A program made the position numbers and the translations under genes. From Actinomycetota bacterium (GTDB lineage Bacteria; Actinomycetota; Geothermincolia; Fen-727; JAQURN01), in assembly GCA_028715585.1 (NCBI GenBank), contig JAQURN010000100.1, positions 1 through 5,157 of the forward strand: DNA of 5,157 nt. The letters are read 5' to 3'. This document shows positions 1 through 5,157 of this stretch, one piece after another. Position 1 is the first letter of the stretch. Every line of letters starts with the position of its first letter. The notes beneath the pieces are model-generated. The model saw nothing but the letters and a program-made list of their open reading frames with translations. It was not told where the DNA came from and made no database searches.

Positions 1-572
1 AGGTGCCACCAGGCAAACTCCCTAGCGAGGTTGGATGCCTAGTACAGAACGTGGGCACCACCATCGCCCTTTTCGAGGCAGCCTCACTAGGCAAACCTCT
101 TTATGAGAGGGTGCTCACGGTAACGGGACACGGAATAAAGGAACCCACGAACTTCCGCGCTAGGGTAGGAACCCCTATTGGAGCGCTCATCGAGGCAGCG
201 GGGGGTTTCGAAGGTACACCCGCGAAGCTTATTATGGGCGGACCGATGACCGGCTGGCCACAGACAGACACATCCGCGCCAATCATAAAGGGAACATCTG
301 GGATAGTCGCATTGCTCCCAGACCTCGTTGAGGAAGCCGAGGAACACGAGTGCGTGCGATGCTCCAAATGCGTTGATGTGTGCCCAATGTTCCTGATGCC
401 AAATTTCATAGTAGATGCTGTAAAAAAAGGCGAATGGGAAAAAGCGGAGATGTGGGGAGCGCTCGACTGTTTCGAATGCGGTTGTTGCTCCTATACATGC
501 CCTGCCTACATCCCGCACGTGAGTTATGTCCGTAAAGCAAAGGCTGAGATTGCAGCCATTAAAAAGAGATAG
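1..572 (+). CDS. rnfC: RnfC, C-terminal part (5' end outside window)
   Basis: This is the C-terminal 189 codons of the RnfC subunit of the ion-translocating ferredoxin:NAD+ oxidoreductase. RnfC is a peripheral cytoplasmic-face subunit that handles NAD(H) and passes electrons through two 4Fe-4S clusters. Counting from the first full codon (position 3), I see the QNVGT segment (15-19), the MGGPMTG motif (78-84), and two ferredoxin-like cysteine sets. These are C117-x2-C120-x2-C123-x3-C127-P and C156-x2-C159-x2-C162-x3-C166-P, with an extra Cys at 161. Family members are about 430 residues or longer, so the NADH/FMN-binding N-terminal half lies upstream of the window. The GTG at position 3 is an internal valine codon, not a start. 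The TAG stop at 570-572 is followed 14 bases later by rnfD, so the two are co-transcribed. Identification is secure; only the start is unseen. Confidence 0.95.
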   Translation, partial: VPPGKLPSEVGCLVQNVGTTIALFEAASLGKPLYERVLTVTGHGIKEPTNFRARVGTPIGALIEAAGGFEGTPAKLIMGGPMTGWPQTDTSAPIIKGTSGIVALLPDLVEEAEEHECVRCSKCVDVCPMFLMPNFIVDAVKKGEWEKAEMWGALDCFECGCCSYTCPAYIPHVSYVRKAKAEIAAIKKR

Positions 573-577
573 GGAGG
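571..577 (+). promoter_or_regulatory. Ribosome binding site of rnfD (fixes a TTG start)
   Basis: AGGGAGG overlaps the rnfC stop codon and sits 9 bases before TTG at 587. No ATG or GTG lies at a suitable distance, and the RnfD family sequence begins just after this TTG. The site therefore decides a TTG start, and its overlap with the rnfC stop suggests translational coupling. Confidence 0.85.
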
Positions 578-586
578 CGATAACCA

Positions 587-1738
587 TTGGCAGATAAAGG
601 ATTTAAGGCTACAGTCTCGCCTCACCTTCACGAGAAAGGCCAGACAATCGAGCGTGGAATGCGAAACGTGCTCATTGCGCTCTGCCCAGTTGTAATTTTT
701 GCTCTGATTGTTTACGGGATGAACACCATATACATCATCCTCACGAGCATGATTACAGCCTGCCTTACAGAAGCAATCATAAGCTGGATAAGGAAAAGGC
801 CAGTATCAATCAAAGACCTGTCGGCTTTGGTCACAGGTCTTCTATTCGCGTTAATCCTGCCGCCTACCACTCCACTCTGGGTAGTCGCGATAGGAGCTTT
901 CATTGCGATAGCGGTAGGAAAGGAGCTATTCGGCGGCTTGGGCAAAAACATCTTCAACCCAGCATTATTCGCCAGGATAGCCCTCATGATATCGCCACTC
1001 GCCCTCTACACCCAAAAGTACGTAGAACCTTTCTTCTGGAAAAACGTTGGCTTTTTTACTCCAGTTGCTACCACAATCAATGATTCTGTCGCAGGTAGGG
1101 TGGTATATAAGACTATGGCGGGCAATGCTGTTAACGCCGTCACAAGCGCCACACCCCTATCGCTTCTCAAAAGCGGGAAGATGCTGACCGACACTGTGAC
1201 TGGGCCTACCCCGGTGGGAGCTACCTGGCTCACAAGCAGTGGTAAGCCAAGTCTCTGGTCTCTGTTCATAGGAACCAAAGGAGGCTGCCTGGGCGAGATA
1301 TCAGTACTCCTTCTTTTGATTGGAGGACTATATCTCATCTGGAAAAAGACAATCGACTGGCGCATACCCGTCGGCATCATCGGAGCGTTTTTCTTCGTCA
1401 TGCTGGTCACCTGGAACCACCCTGTCTATCAGTTGCTTTCAGGTGGATTGTTCCTAGGAGCGTTCTTCATGGCAACCGACTGGGTGACCAGTCCTATGTC
1501 CAAACGGGGCAAATGGATATACGGTATCGGCATAGGGGTTTTCGTCGCCTTCATCAGGCTTTATAGTCCGTGGCCTGAAGGCGTAGCGATATCAATATTG
1601 TTCTGGAACGTACTGACGCTTCTAATCGACCGTTACATAGCAGTGCCAAAGTTCGGAGAAGCAAAAAGGCCGTGGTTCAACAAGTTGCCAGTGTATCCAA
1701 AGCCAAAACCGACTCCTGCCCAAGAGAAAACGTCATAA
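587..1738 (+). CDS. rnfD: RnfD, membrane subunit of the Rnf complex with covalent FMN site
   Basis: RnfD is an integral membrane subunit of the Rnf complex. It carries a covalently bound FMN and helps couple electron flow to Na+ or H+ translocation; it is homologous to NqrB of the Na+-pumping NADH:quinone reductase. The 383-residue length is in the family range. Visible landmarks are a first membrane helix around residues 27-45, the family segment GKELFGGLGKNIFNPA (111-126), and the flavinylation motif TSATPL (186-191). Thr189 there is the expected phosphoester attachment site for FMN. A GCLGEIS segment (233-239) leads into another helix, and a C-terminal helical block around 283-348 includes MATDWVTSP (295-303). 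The last 30 or so residues are a Pro/Lys-rich tail. The start is TTG at 587, chosen from the ribosome binding site. It follows rnfC by 14 bases. Unusually, a terminator rather than rnfG follows. An FMN transferase (ApbE type) would be needed and is not in this window. Confidence 0.97.
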   Translation: MADKGFKATVSPHLHEKGQTIERGMRNVLIALCPVVIFALIVYGMNTIYIILTSMITACLTEAIISWIRKRPVSIKDLSALVTGLLFALILPPTTPLWVVAIGAFIAIAVGKELFGGLGKNIFNPALFARIALMISPLALYTQKYVEPFFWKNVGFFTPVATTINDSVAGRVVYKTMAGNAVNAVTSATPLSLLKSGKMLTDTVTGPTPVGATWLTSSGKPSLWSLFIGTKGGCLGEISVLLLLIGGLYLIWKKTIDWRIPVGIIGAFFFVMLVTWNHPVYQLLSGGLFLGAFFMATDWVTSPMSKRGKWIYGIGIGVFVAFIRLYSPWPEGVAISILFWNVLTLLIDRYIAVPKFGEAKRPWFNKLPVYPKPKPTPAQEKTS

Positions 1739-1752
1739 CAAAAAAGTCGGAC

Positions 1753-1787
1753 AAAAAAACGCCCGCCAGTTCACGGCGGGCGTTTTT
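1753..1787 (+). terminator. Rho-independent terminator after rnfD
   Basis: A perfect 8-bp GC stem, CGCCCGCC (1760-1767) with GGCGGGCG (1775-1782), encloses a 7-base loop and is followed by TTTTT (1783-1787). Seven A (1753-1759) precede the stem, so the hairpin can extend by five A-T pairs. The A-run means it could also terminate transcription on the - strand. It lies about 20 bases past the rnfD stop and marks the end of the rnf transcript. Confidence 0.92.
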
Positions 1788-1813
1788 CACTCATAGACGC
1801 TAAAATAGGCAAA

Positions 1814-1821
1814 AAGGAGGT
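1814..1821 (+). promoter_or_regulatory. Ribosome binding site of the 124-residue membrane protein
   Basis: AAGGAGGT is a near-perfect anti-16S match ending 6 bases before ATG at 1828. It strongly supports this start and indicates that the downstream reading frame is a real gene. Confidence 0.9.
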
Positions 1822-1827
1822 AGAACC

Positions 1828-2202
1828 ATGGTCATCCCGGTGCTTGCAATTCTCACGGCGGCTGGTATTTTACTTTTCTGGATTGCTTTTTTTACCGTGG
1901 GGCTTGCCCCCGAGAATCCCCCCGAGGGCTACTTCGCTTATGAGCATTCCTTTCCCCTTCCAGATATCGTAATGTCAATCACGATGATAGTAGCCGCGTC
2001 CCTCATGCTCAAAAAAATACCCGTGGGCGAACCTCTCTTGCTCGCCACAGCGGGGGCGTTGACTTTCCTTGGGCTGCTCGATTTTAGCTTCAACATCCAG
2101 AATGGAATCTACACCATATCCACCACGGATATGCTGCTAAATGGTTTCATGAACGCGTGGTGTGTCCTGTTCGGGGTATATGTAATCGTCAAGCTGATTT
2201 AG
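1828..2202 (+). CDS. Small four-helix membrane protein, function unknown
   Basis: I do not recognise a named family. The 124-residue protein has four predicted membrane helices, at roughly residues 3-26, 46-62, 69-87 and 104-123, and no cleavable signal peptide is evident. Between helices 1 and 2 is a polar loop rich in Pro, Gly and Glu ending in FPLPD (42-46). Helix 3 runs into DFSFNIQNGIY (85-95), an Asn/Gln-containing stretch that looks like a conserved family signature. There are almost no basic residues apart from Lys62-Lys63 and a Lys near the C-terminus. The start is well supported by AAGGAGGT. It sits just after the rnf terminator, so it needs its own promoter or read-through. A TAAAAT at 1801-1806 resembles a -10 box, but I see no good -35. 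No function can be inferred from the neighbours; an accessory role for the adjacent Rnf complex would be speculation. Confidence 0.85.
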   Translation: MVIPVLAILTAAGILLFWIAFFTVGLAPENPPEGYFAYEHSFPLPDIVMSITMIVAASLMLKKIPVGEPLLLATAGALTFLGLLDFSFNIQNGIYTISTTDMLLNGFMNAWCVLFGVYVIVKLI

Positions 2203-2247
2203 TGTCTGGTGGCGCGGAAACAAAGATTTGCCTAAAAGTTCTCTATC

Positions 2248-2352
2248 ATGGAAAATAAGGCTGGATTGAGGCTTGCAAAAGTCGCTAGTGAGCTCGAATT
2301 CGAGGAGCAGGATGTCCGAAAGAGACTCGGCAGGAAAAAACCCAGAAGATAG
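2248..2352 (+). CDS. Possible small basic protein, 34 residues (or N-terminal part of a frameshifted gene)
   Basis: This is an ATG-started frame of 34 codons. The first 20 or so residues could form an amphipathic helix (RLAKVASELEFEEQDVRKRL, residues 8-27), followed by a very basic tail (GRKKPRR). The charge pattern looks more like a real protein than the other frame over the same bases, which is serine-rich there. Against it, I see no ribosome binding site before the ATG, no family is recognised, and the last 41 bases overlap the other candidate frame (2312-2539). The helix loosely recalls small helix-turn-helix or IF2 N-terminal modules, but the resemblance is too weak to name it. It could also be the 5' part of one longer gene interrupted at the A-run 2335-2340. 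Confidence 0.35.
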   Translation: MENKAGLRLAKVASELEFEEQDVRKRLGRKKPRR

Positions 2353-2539
2353 ACCCCTCCGCTCGGGAGCCGTATCCGAAATCAACCAGACCTGTGGGGT
2401 GGAACCTAATGCAAGTCCAATAGTTGATTACCTGACGGAAGACGATGCCTTCTACTGGATGCAGGGGGAATGTGAAGCCGATATTCCGCTTTCGGCACTC
2501 GGTTTCGAGCTCCCACTGGGTTGTCGGTTTTGCATTTAG
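2312..2539 (+). CDS. Possible small acidic hypothetical protein, 75 residues (or C-terminal part of a frameshifted gene)
   Basis: This is a frame of 75 codons from ATG 2312, with GAGGAG at 2302-2307 only 4 bases before it, which is short for a ribosome binding site. The same frame stays open upstream to at least a TTG at 2273. No family is recognised. The second half has protein-like composition: an acidic, aromatic segment, DYLTEDDAFYWMQGECEAD (residues 41-59), and a C-terminus with two cysteines two residues apart (GCRFCI). Codons such as GAC, GCC, TTC, TAC and CTC resemble those of the neighbouring genes. It overlaps the 2248-2352 frame by 41 bases. Removing one A from the A6 run (2335-2340) would join both into a single protein of about 96 residues. 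It could also be non-coding leader DNA of the GH1 gene. Confidence 0.35.
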   Translation: MSERDSAGKNPEDRPLRSGAVSEINQTCGVEPNASPIVDYLTEDDAFYWMQGECEADIPLSALGFELPLGCRFCI

Positions 2540-2589
2540 TTCTTTTGGCTTTTGTTTAGTTCGTATCGAGAGTTTTCCTCAAGCAAAAA

Positions 2590-2597
2590 GGTGGTGA
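2590..2597 (+). promoter_or_regulatory. Ribosome binding site of the GH1 gene
   Basis: GGTGGTGA differs by one base from the ideal GGAGGTGA. It precedes two adjacent possible starts, GTG 2602 (4 bases after the site) and ATG 2605 (7 bases after). The spacing allows either; the choice changes the protein by one residue. Confidence 0.7.
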
Positions 2598-2601
2598 CTT
2601 T

Positions 2602-4182
2602 GTGATGTTCGAGCGACACTTTGGCAGCAGGGACCTGGAAAAAATCTTCTCAAGCGATTTTAGATTTCCAGAGGACTTCCTGTTTGGCGTAGCCAATGCC
2701 GCATACCAGGTGGAAGGAGGATTCAACGGGCCAGGCGAGCCTCTAAACAACTGGGTTACCTGGGAACGCTCCGGAAGGGTGGATCCTTCTGGAGAAGCCA
2801 TAAGATTCTGGACCGATTACGAGGAACAAATTGAACGCGCCAAAAATATGGGTTTGAGCTGCTTTAGATTCGGCATCGAATGGGCAAGGGTCCAGCCAGA
2901 TTCTCATCCCTCACCCGGCAACATTCCCCCTTTTGACATGAGCGCCATCGAAACTTATTCCGACATAGCCGCTTCAATAATGAAGGCGGGGATGGAGCCA
3001 GTGATAACTCTTCACCACTTTACACATCCCTATTGGCTCGGATTGGATTTCTGGCTGGAGGACGAAAAGCTAGGACTTTTCGAAGATTACGTTCGGAAAA
3101 TCGTATATGAGTTAAATAGGCTCTTAATTGAAAAGCACTCACTTCATCCAGTCAAGTACTGGATTACCATAAACGAGCCCAACGGGCTTGCATGGACCTC
3201 GTACCTCTTTGGCGTATTCCCACACGGAAAGTTGAAACTGGGAATCCCTAACTCTTTCAAAGCATGGAACAATTTGATTATCGGGCACTCGAAAGCATAT
3301 GACGCAATCCACGAGTTATACGAAGAAAACGGCTGGCAAAATCCAAGTGTTACTTACAATGTTGTCTGTCAGGCTACATATGAAACCGACAAAATAATGA
3401 CCGACCTAGTACTCGCTCGTCAAAACGGCGTTCATCGAAACGATATCAGTACGTACCTCCAAGAAAGCCGCAAGAAGTGGAATGAAGAAATTGAAGCCTG
3501 CCCCCTTGCCCAAGGCGAGTCCCCCCTTTCGAGGCGCCTCGATTTAACCTTGAGCGACCTCCTTTCCAAAGTCATAATCCCCGAGCGCTTTGGCAGGCTT
3601 CTCGATGAGATATATTCGTCTCCCTTGGAGAAAAAACTGGACTACATCGCCATAGATGTGTATGACATCTTTCTTTCCCACGAGGTAAAAGCACCATCGC
3701 TCGAAGACATCAGAGAGGGGCGCTTCAACCTAAATGCCGAGCATTGGGAATGGGTGATAAATCCACCAACTCTCTATCATTCATTGAAAGCACAAGCGAT
3801 AAACTCCAACGGGCTTCCCGTCATGGTTGCGGAAAACGGGATGGCTTTCAAGGTTTACCGCGGAAGAGTGGCAGAAAGACGCGACGGAGCCACACGCGAT
3901 GTCTTCTTGGAATCCTACCTTTACGAGGTGGCGCGTGCGCTAAAGGATGGGGTGCCCGTAATTGGCTATATCCACTGGACGTTGGCGGATAACTACGAAT
4001 GGGGCTCCTACGATCCTCGCTTTGGCATTTTCACCGTGGACAGATCGAAATCACCCGTGAAGATTTTAGATCGGGACGCTTGGGGAATCGACGCCGCTAA
4101 AGCATACAAAGAGCTGACTTCAGCCTTGCGAAGCAATAATCTCGACAAAATAAAACCTGCTTTCCTGCGCAATTATCACTAG
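2602..4182 (+). CDS. Glycoside hydrolase family 1 enzyme (beta-glucosidase/beta-galactosidase-like)
   Basis: This is a complete GH1 (beta/alpha)8-barrel of 526 residues, which would hydrolyse beta-linked glucosides, galactosides or related glycosides with retention. It has no signal peptide, so it is expected in the cytoplasm. The N-terminal signature FPEDFLFGVANAAYQVEGG (22-40) includes the substrate-binding Gln36. HHF (138-140) follows strand 3. The acid/base Glu192 lies in TINEP (189-193), and the nucleophile Glu411 in VAENG (409-413). The aglycone/glycone wall appears as HWTLADNYEWGSYDPRFG (458-475), with Trp459, Glu466 and Trp467. The length exceeds the usual 440-480 because of an expanded, charged segment around 262-345. 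The usual GINYY motif reads AIDVYD (350-355), a departure from the family. Its exact substrate cannot be read from the sequence. The start is GTG 2602 or ATG 2605. The downstream ribokinase-like gene is on the other strand. Confidence 0.95.
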   Translation: MMFERHFGSRDLEKIFSSDFRFPEDFLFGVANAAYQVEGGFNGPGEPLNNWVTWERSGRVDPSGEAIRFWTDYEEQIERAKNMGLSCFRFGIEWARVQPDSHPSPGNIPPFDMSAIETYSDIAASIMKAGMEPVITLHHFTHPYWLGLDFWLEDEKLGLFEDYVRKIVYELNRLLIEKHSLHPVKYWITINEPNGLAWTSYLFGVFPHGKLKLGIPNSFKAWNNLIIGHSKAYDAIHELYEENGWQNPSVTYNVVCQATYETDKIMTDLVLARQNGVHRNDISTYLQESRKKWNEEIEACPLAQGESPLSRRLDLTLSDLLSKVIIPERFGRLLDEIYSSPLEKKLDYIAIDVYDIFLSHEVKAPSLEDIREGRFNLNAEHWEWVINPPTLYHSLKAQAINSNGLPVMVAENGMAFKVYRGRVAERRDGATRDVFLESYLYEVARALKDGVPVIGYIHWTLADNYEWGSYDPRFGIFTVDRSKSPVKILDRDAWGIDAAKAYKELTSALRSNNLDKIKPAFLRNYH

Positions 4183-4208
4183 TCATTGTTTTTGTGGTAG
4201 CATTCGGG

Positions 4209-4230
4209 GGAGAAAATTCTCGCGTTCTCC
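4209..4230 (+). other. Weak inverted repeat after the GH1 gene
   Basis: GGAGAA (4209-4214) and TTCTCC (4225-4230) form a 6-bp stem around a 10-base loop, starting 27 bases after the GH1 stop. No T-run follows, so it is not a convincing intrinsic terminator. It may be an RNA hairpin in the leader of the small gene that follows, or chance. Confidence 0.25.
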
Positions 4231-4256
4231 AGACTTTATCATGTACCAATTTTCTT

Positions 4257-4261
4257 GGAGG
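4257..4261 (+). promoter_or_regulatory. Ribosome binding site of the bS22/COX24-like gene
   Basis: GGAGG lies 10 bases before GTG 4272, within TTGGAGGAAA. It supports a GTG start for the very small gene downstream and favours it over the internal ATG at 4305, which has no such site and would cut away the conserved KKRRKR segment. Confidence 0.8.
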
Positions 4262-4271
4262 AAAAATATAG

Positions 4272-4361
4272 GTGAGTTCTGTAGTAAAGAAGAGACGCAA
4301 AAGAATGAGCAAGAAAAAATATAGAAAGCGTCTCAAGCGAGATAGGCACAAAAACAAATAG
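4272..4361 (+). CDS. bS22/COX24-type (AURKAIP1/mS38) small ribosomal protein, 29 residues
   Basis: This 29-residue protein starts at GTG with GGAGG 10 bases upstream. It opens with MSSVV, has the core KKRRKRMSKKKYRKRLKR (residues 6-23), and ends with basic and polar residues. About 17 of its 29 residues are Lys or Arg. The KKRRKRM-x3-K-x-RK-x-L pattern is the signature of the COX24/AURKAIP1 domain (DUF1713). In mitochondria this is the C-terminal part of mS38. In bacteria it stands alone as a protein of about 30 residues, known in mycobacterial ribosomes as bS22 (MGSVIKKRRKRMSKKK at its start, from memory). The expected role is binding rRNA in the small ribosomal subunit. It begins 89 bases after the GH1 stop and ends 3 bases before the convergent kinase gene, with no terminator between them. 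No clear promoter is visible. Recognition rests on motif match, length and the ribosome binding site. Confidence 0.87.
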   Translation: MSSVVKKRRKRMSKKKYRKRLKRDRHKNK

Positions 4362-4364
4362 ACA

Positions 4365-5157
4365 TCAGTTTACCTTCCCCTCGATTCGCCTCGGGAAAAT
4401 CTTCCCGCTGGAAAGAAGTTTAAGGACACCCGCCCTTTCAGGCATCGAGGGTAACGCACCGACAACCGTGGTGGCAAGCGCGCCGGCAGCGTTGGCAAAA
4501 AGCGTAGCTTCGATGAGGTCCTTCCCCTCCCCCAGCGCAACCGCCAAGGCGGCGGTGAATGCGTCCCCCGCGGCAGTCGCGTCAATGGCATTAATCTCGA
4601 AAGGCGGTATATGCCAAGCTTCCTCTCTCGTCACCACAACAGAACCCATGTCTCCCATTTTGACCACAAAGACATGGTCTTTCTCACCAATCATCTCCCT
4701 CGCAACCGAGCAGGCTTGCTCGACACCATCTATCCTTTTTCCTGAAAGGTGCGAGAGCTCATCCAAATTGGGAGACACTATGTCAAAGGGTTCAAGTACT
4801 TCCCTCTCCACTTCCCGTGGTGGACCGGCGTCGAGAATCGTCCTTGCGCCCCTTTTCTTTGCGCGCCTTGCCCCTTCCACAACGACATCCACGGGAATCT
4901 CTAGCTGGAAAAGGGCGGTATGGACGCTTTCCAAGACTTCTTCGAGGCAATTCAGGTCTTCCACTGAAACATCCATGTTTGCTCCAGGGTCAACCACTAT
5001 CGTGCTCAAGCCCATCTTCTCGTCCACCACTATAAGAGCTACCCCAGTCGAAGATTTCTCATCTCTCTTGACCATGGTTGGGTCTATGCCAGCATTCCGG
5101 AGGCTTTCTACCATGAAGTCGCCGAAATAATCTTCCCCTACCTTTCCTAGGAGATAA
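4365..5157 (-). CDS. Ribokinase-type PfkB family sugar kinase (5' end outside window)
   Basis: This is a carbohydrate kinase of the PfkB/ribokinase family, which transfers phosphate from ATP to a sugar such as ribose in the cytoplasm. The frame stays open from the right edge: the 14 codons before the ATG at 5114 read YLLGKVGEDYFGDF, the typical family segment before the first conserved helix. That ATG is therefore an internal Met, and about 263 residues are visible of a usual 300 or so. In the numbering from that Met, STGVALIVVD (22-31) and DPGANMD (42-48) match ribokinase. LDAGPP (94-99) stands where RbsK has LNPAPA, and NLDELSHLSG (116-125) where it has NETEAEKLTG. VKMGDMG (151-157) and DATAAGDAF (178-186) give the anion hole and catalytic base Asp184. 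GALPSMPER (219-227) is also typical. It ends in TGA, convergent with the bS22-like gene. Ribose is the likeliest substrate; an adenosine or other sugar kinase of the family is possible. Confidence 0.93.
   Translation of the reverse strand, partial: YLLGKVGEDYFGDFMVESLRNAGIDPTMVKRDEKSSTGVALIVVDEKMGLSTIVVDPGANMDVSVEDLNCLEEVLESVHTALFQLEIPVDVVVEGARRAKKRGARTILDAGPPREVEREVLEPFDIVSPNLDELSHLSGKRIDGVEQACSVAREMIGEKDHVFVVKMGDMGSVVVTREEAWHIPPFEINAIDATAAGDAFTAALAVALGEGKDLIEATLFANAAGALATTVVGALPSMPERAGVLKLLSSGKIFPRRIEGKVN

Larger units (their letters stand above)
2203..2601. other. 399-base stretch with no confident gene
   Basis: No recognised gene lies between the membrane protein and the GH1 gene. The stretch contains two overlapping small open frames on the + strand (2248-2352 and 2312-2539, listed separately), a 12-bp palindrome CTCGAATTCGAG (2293-2304), and an 8-bp direct repeat TTTAGTTC (2535-2542 and 2555-2562, 20 bases apart). 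I found no convincing terminator for the upstream gene. I also found no -35/-10 pair for the GH1 gene that I would defend, although one of them probably lies here. Confidence 0.6.

Noticed and set aside
87..587. Long - strand open frames opposite rnfC
   Set aside because: Composition is not protein-like and they lie entirely over the well-supported rnfC coding sequence.
1801..1806. TAAAAT as a -10 promoter box for the 124-residue membrane protein
   Set aside because: The -10 match is fair, but the position 17 bases upstream falls in the terminator stem and has no TTGACA-like sequence. Too weak to list as a promoter.
2290..2304. GAGCTCGAATTC (SacI-EcoRI order), as in pUC-type cloning-vector polylinkers
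   Set aside because: The match stops after 12 bases on both sides; flanking bases do not continue as vector, and the bases fit an open frame. Chance is the simpler explanation, so I do not call vector contamination.
2293..2304. 12-bp palindrome CTCGAATTCGAG as an operator
   Set aside because: It lies inside a possible coding frame, more than 290 bases before the GH1 start, and no promoter elements surround it. A site this short occurs by chance and is not listed as an operator.
4187..4242. Promoter for the bS22-like gene (TTGTTT at 4187 or TATCAT near 4237)
   Set aside because: Neither box has a partner at 16-18 bases. A promoter may exist here but cannot be placed from sequence alone.
4365..5114. 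Kinase as a complete 249-residue protein starting at ATG 5114
   Set aside because: The frame remains open to the window edge and the 14 codons beyond the ATG encode the conserved LLGKVGEDYFGDF-type ribokinase segment, so the Met is internal and the gene is cut by the window.
4468..5130. Long + strand open frame (220 residues) opposite the kinase
   Set aside because: It is very Ser/Thr/Ala/Pro-rich, matches no family and is the antisense shadow of the clear kinase gene.

Overview
This window is a 5.2 kb piece of bacterial chromosome holding ordinary metabolic genes. The start codons are mixed (TTG, GTG and ATG) and most follow strong AGGAGG-type ribosome binding sites. An Rnf complex points to an anaerobic or facultative energy metabolism. 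A very small basic protein of the bS22/COX24 family resembles the actinobacterial ribosomal protein bS22, but the family is also found in other phyla. I cannot assign a phylum from this sequence. I see no mobile element, CRISPR array, tRNA or rRNA.

Layout. Positions 1-1738 hold the 3' end of an rnf operon on the + strand: the C-terminal part of RnfC (cut by the window edge) and a complete RnfD with its flavinylation motif. A strong intrinsic terminator stands about 20 bases after rnfD, so rnfG, E, A and B do not follow as they would in the common C-D-G-E-A-B order. Next comes a 124-residue, four-helix membrane protein of unknown function (1828-2202). The 399 bases from 2203 to 2601 have no confident gene. 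They contain two overlapping small reading frames (2248-2352 and 2312-2539) that meet at a run of six A and may be one small gene broken by a frameshift. A complete glycoside hydrolase family 1 enzyme follows (2602-4182).

At 4272-4361, too short for most gene callers, is a 29-residue, extremely basic protein with a clear ribosome binding site. It matches the bS22 / COX24 (mS38, AURKAIP1) family of small-subunit ribosomal proteins. Only three bases separate it from a convergent ribokinase-type PfkB sugar kinase on the - strand, which runs off the right edge.

Functionally, RnfC and RnfD belong to the membrane complex that couples ferredoxin:NAD+ electron transfer to Na+ or H+ pumping. The GH1 enzyme would release monosaccharides from beta-glycosides in the cytoplasm. 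The kinase would phosphorylate ribose or a similar sugar, but it is on the opposite strand and need not be co-regulated. The items most worth a second look are the hidden bS22-like gene, the rnf operon ending after rnfD, the possible frameshifted small gene, and active-site substitutions in the GH1 enzyme.
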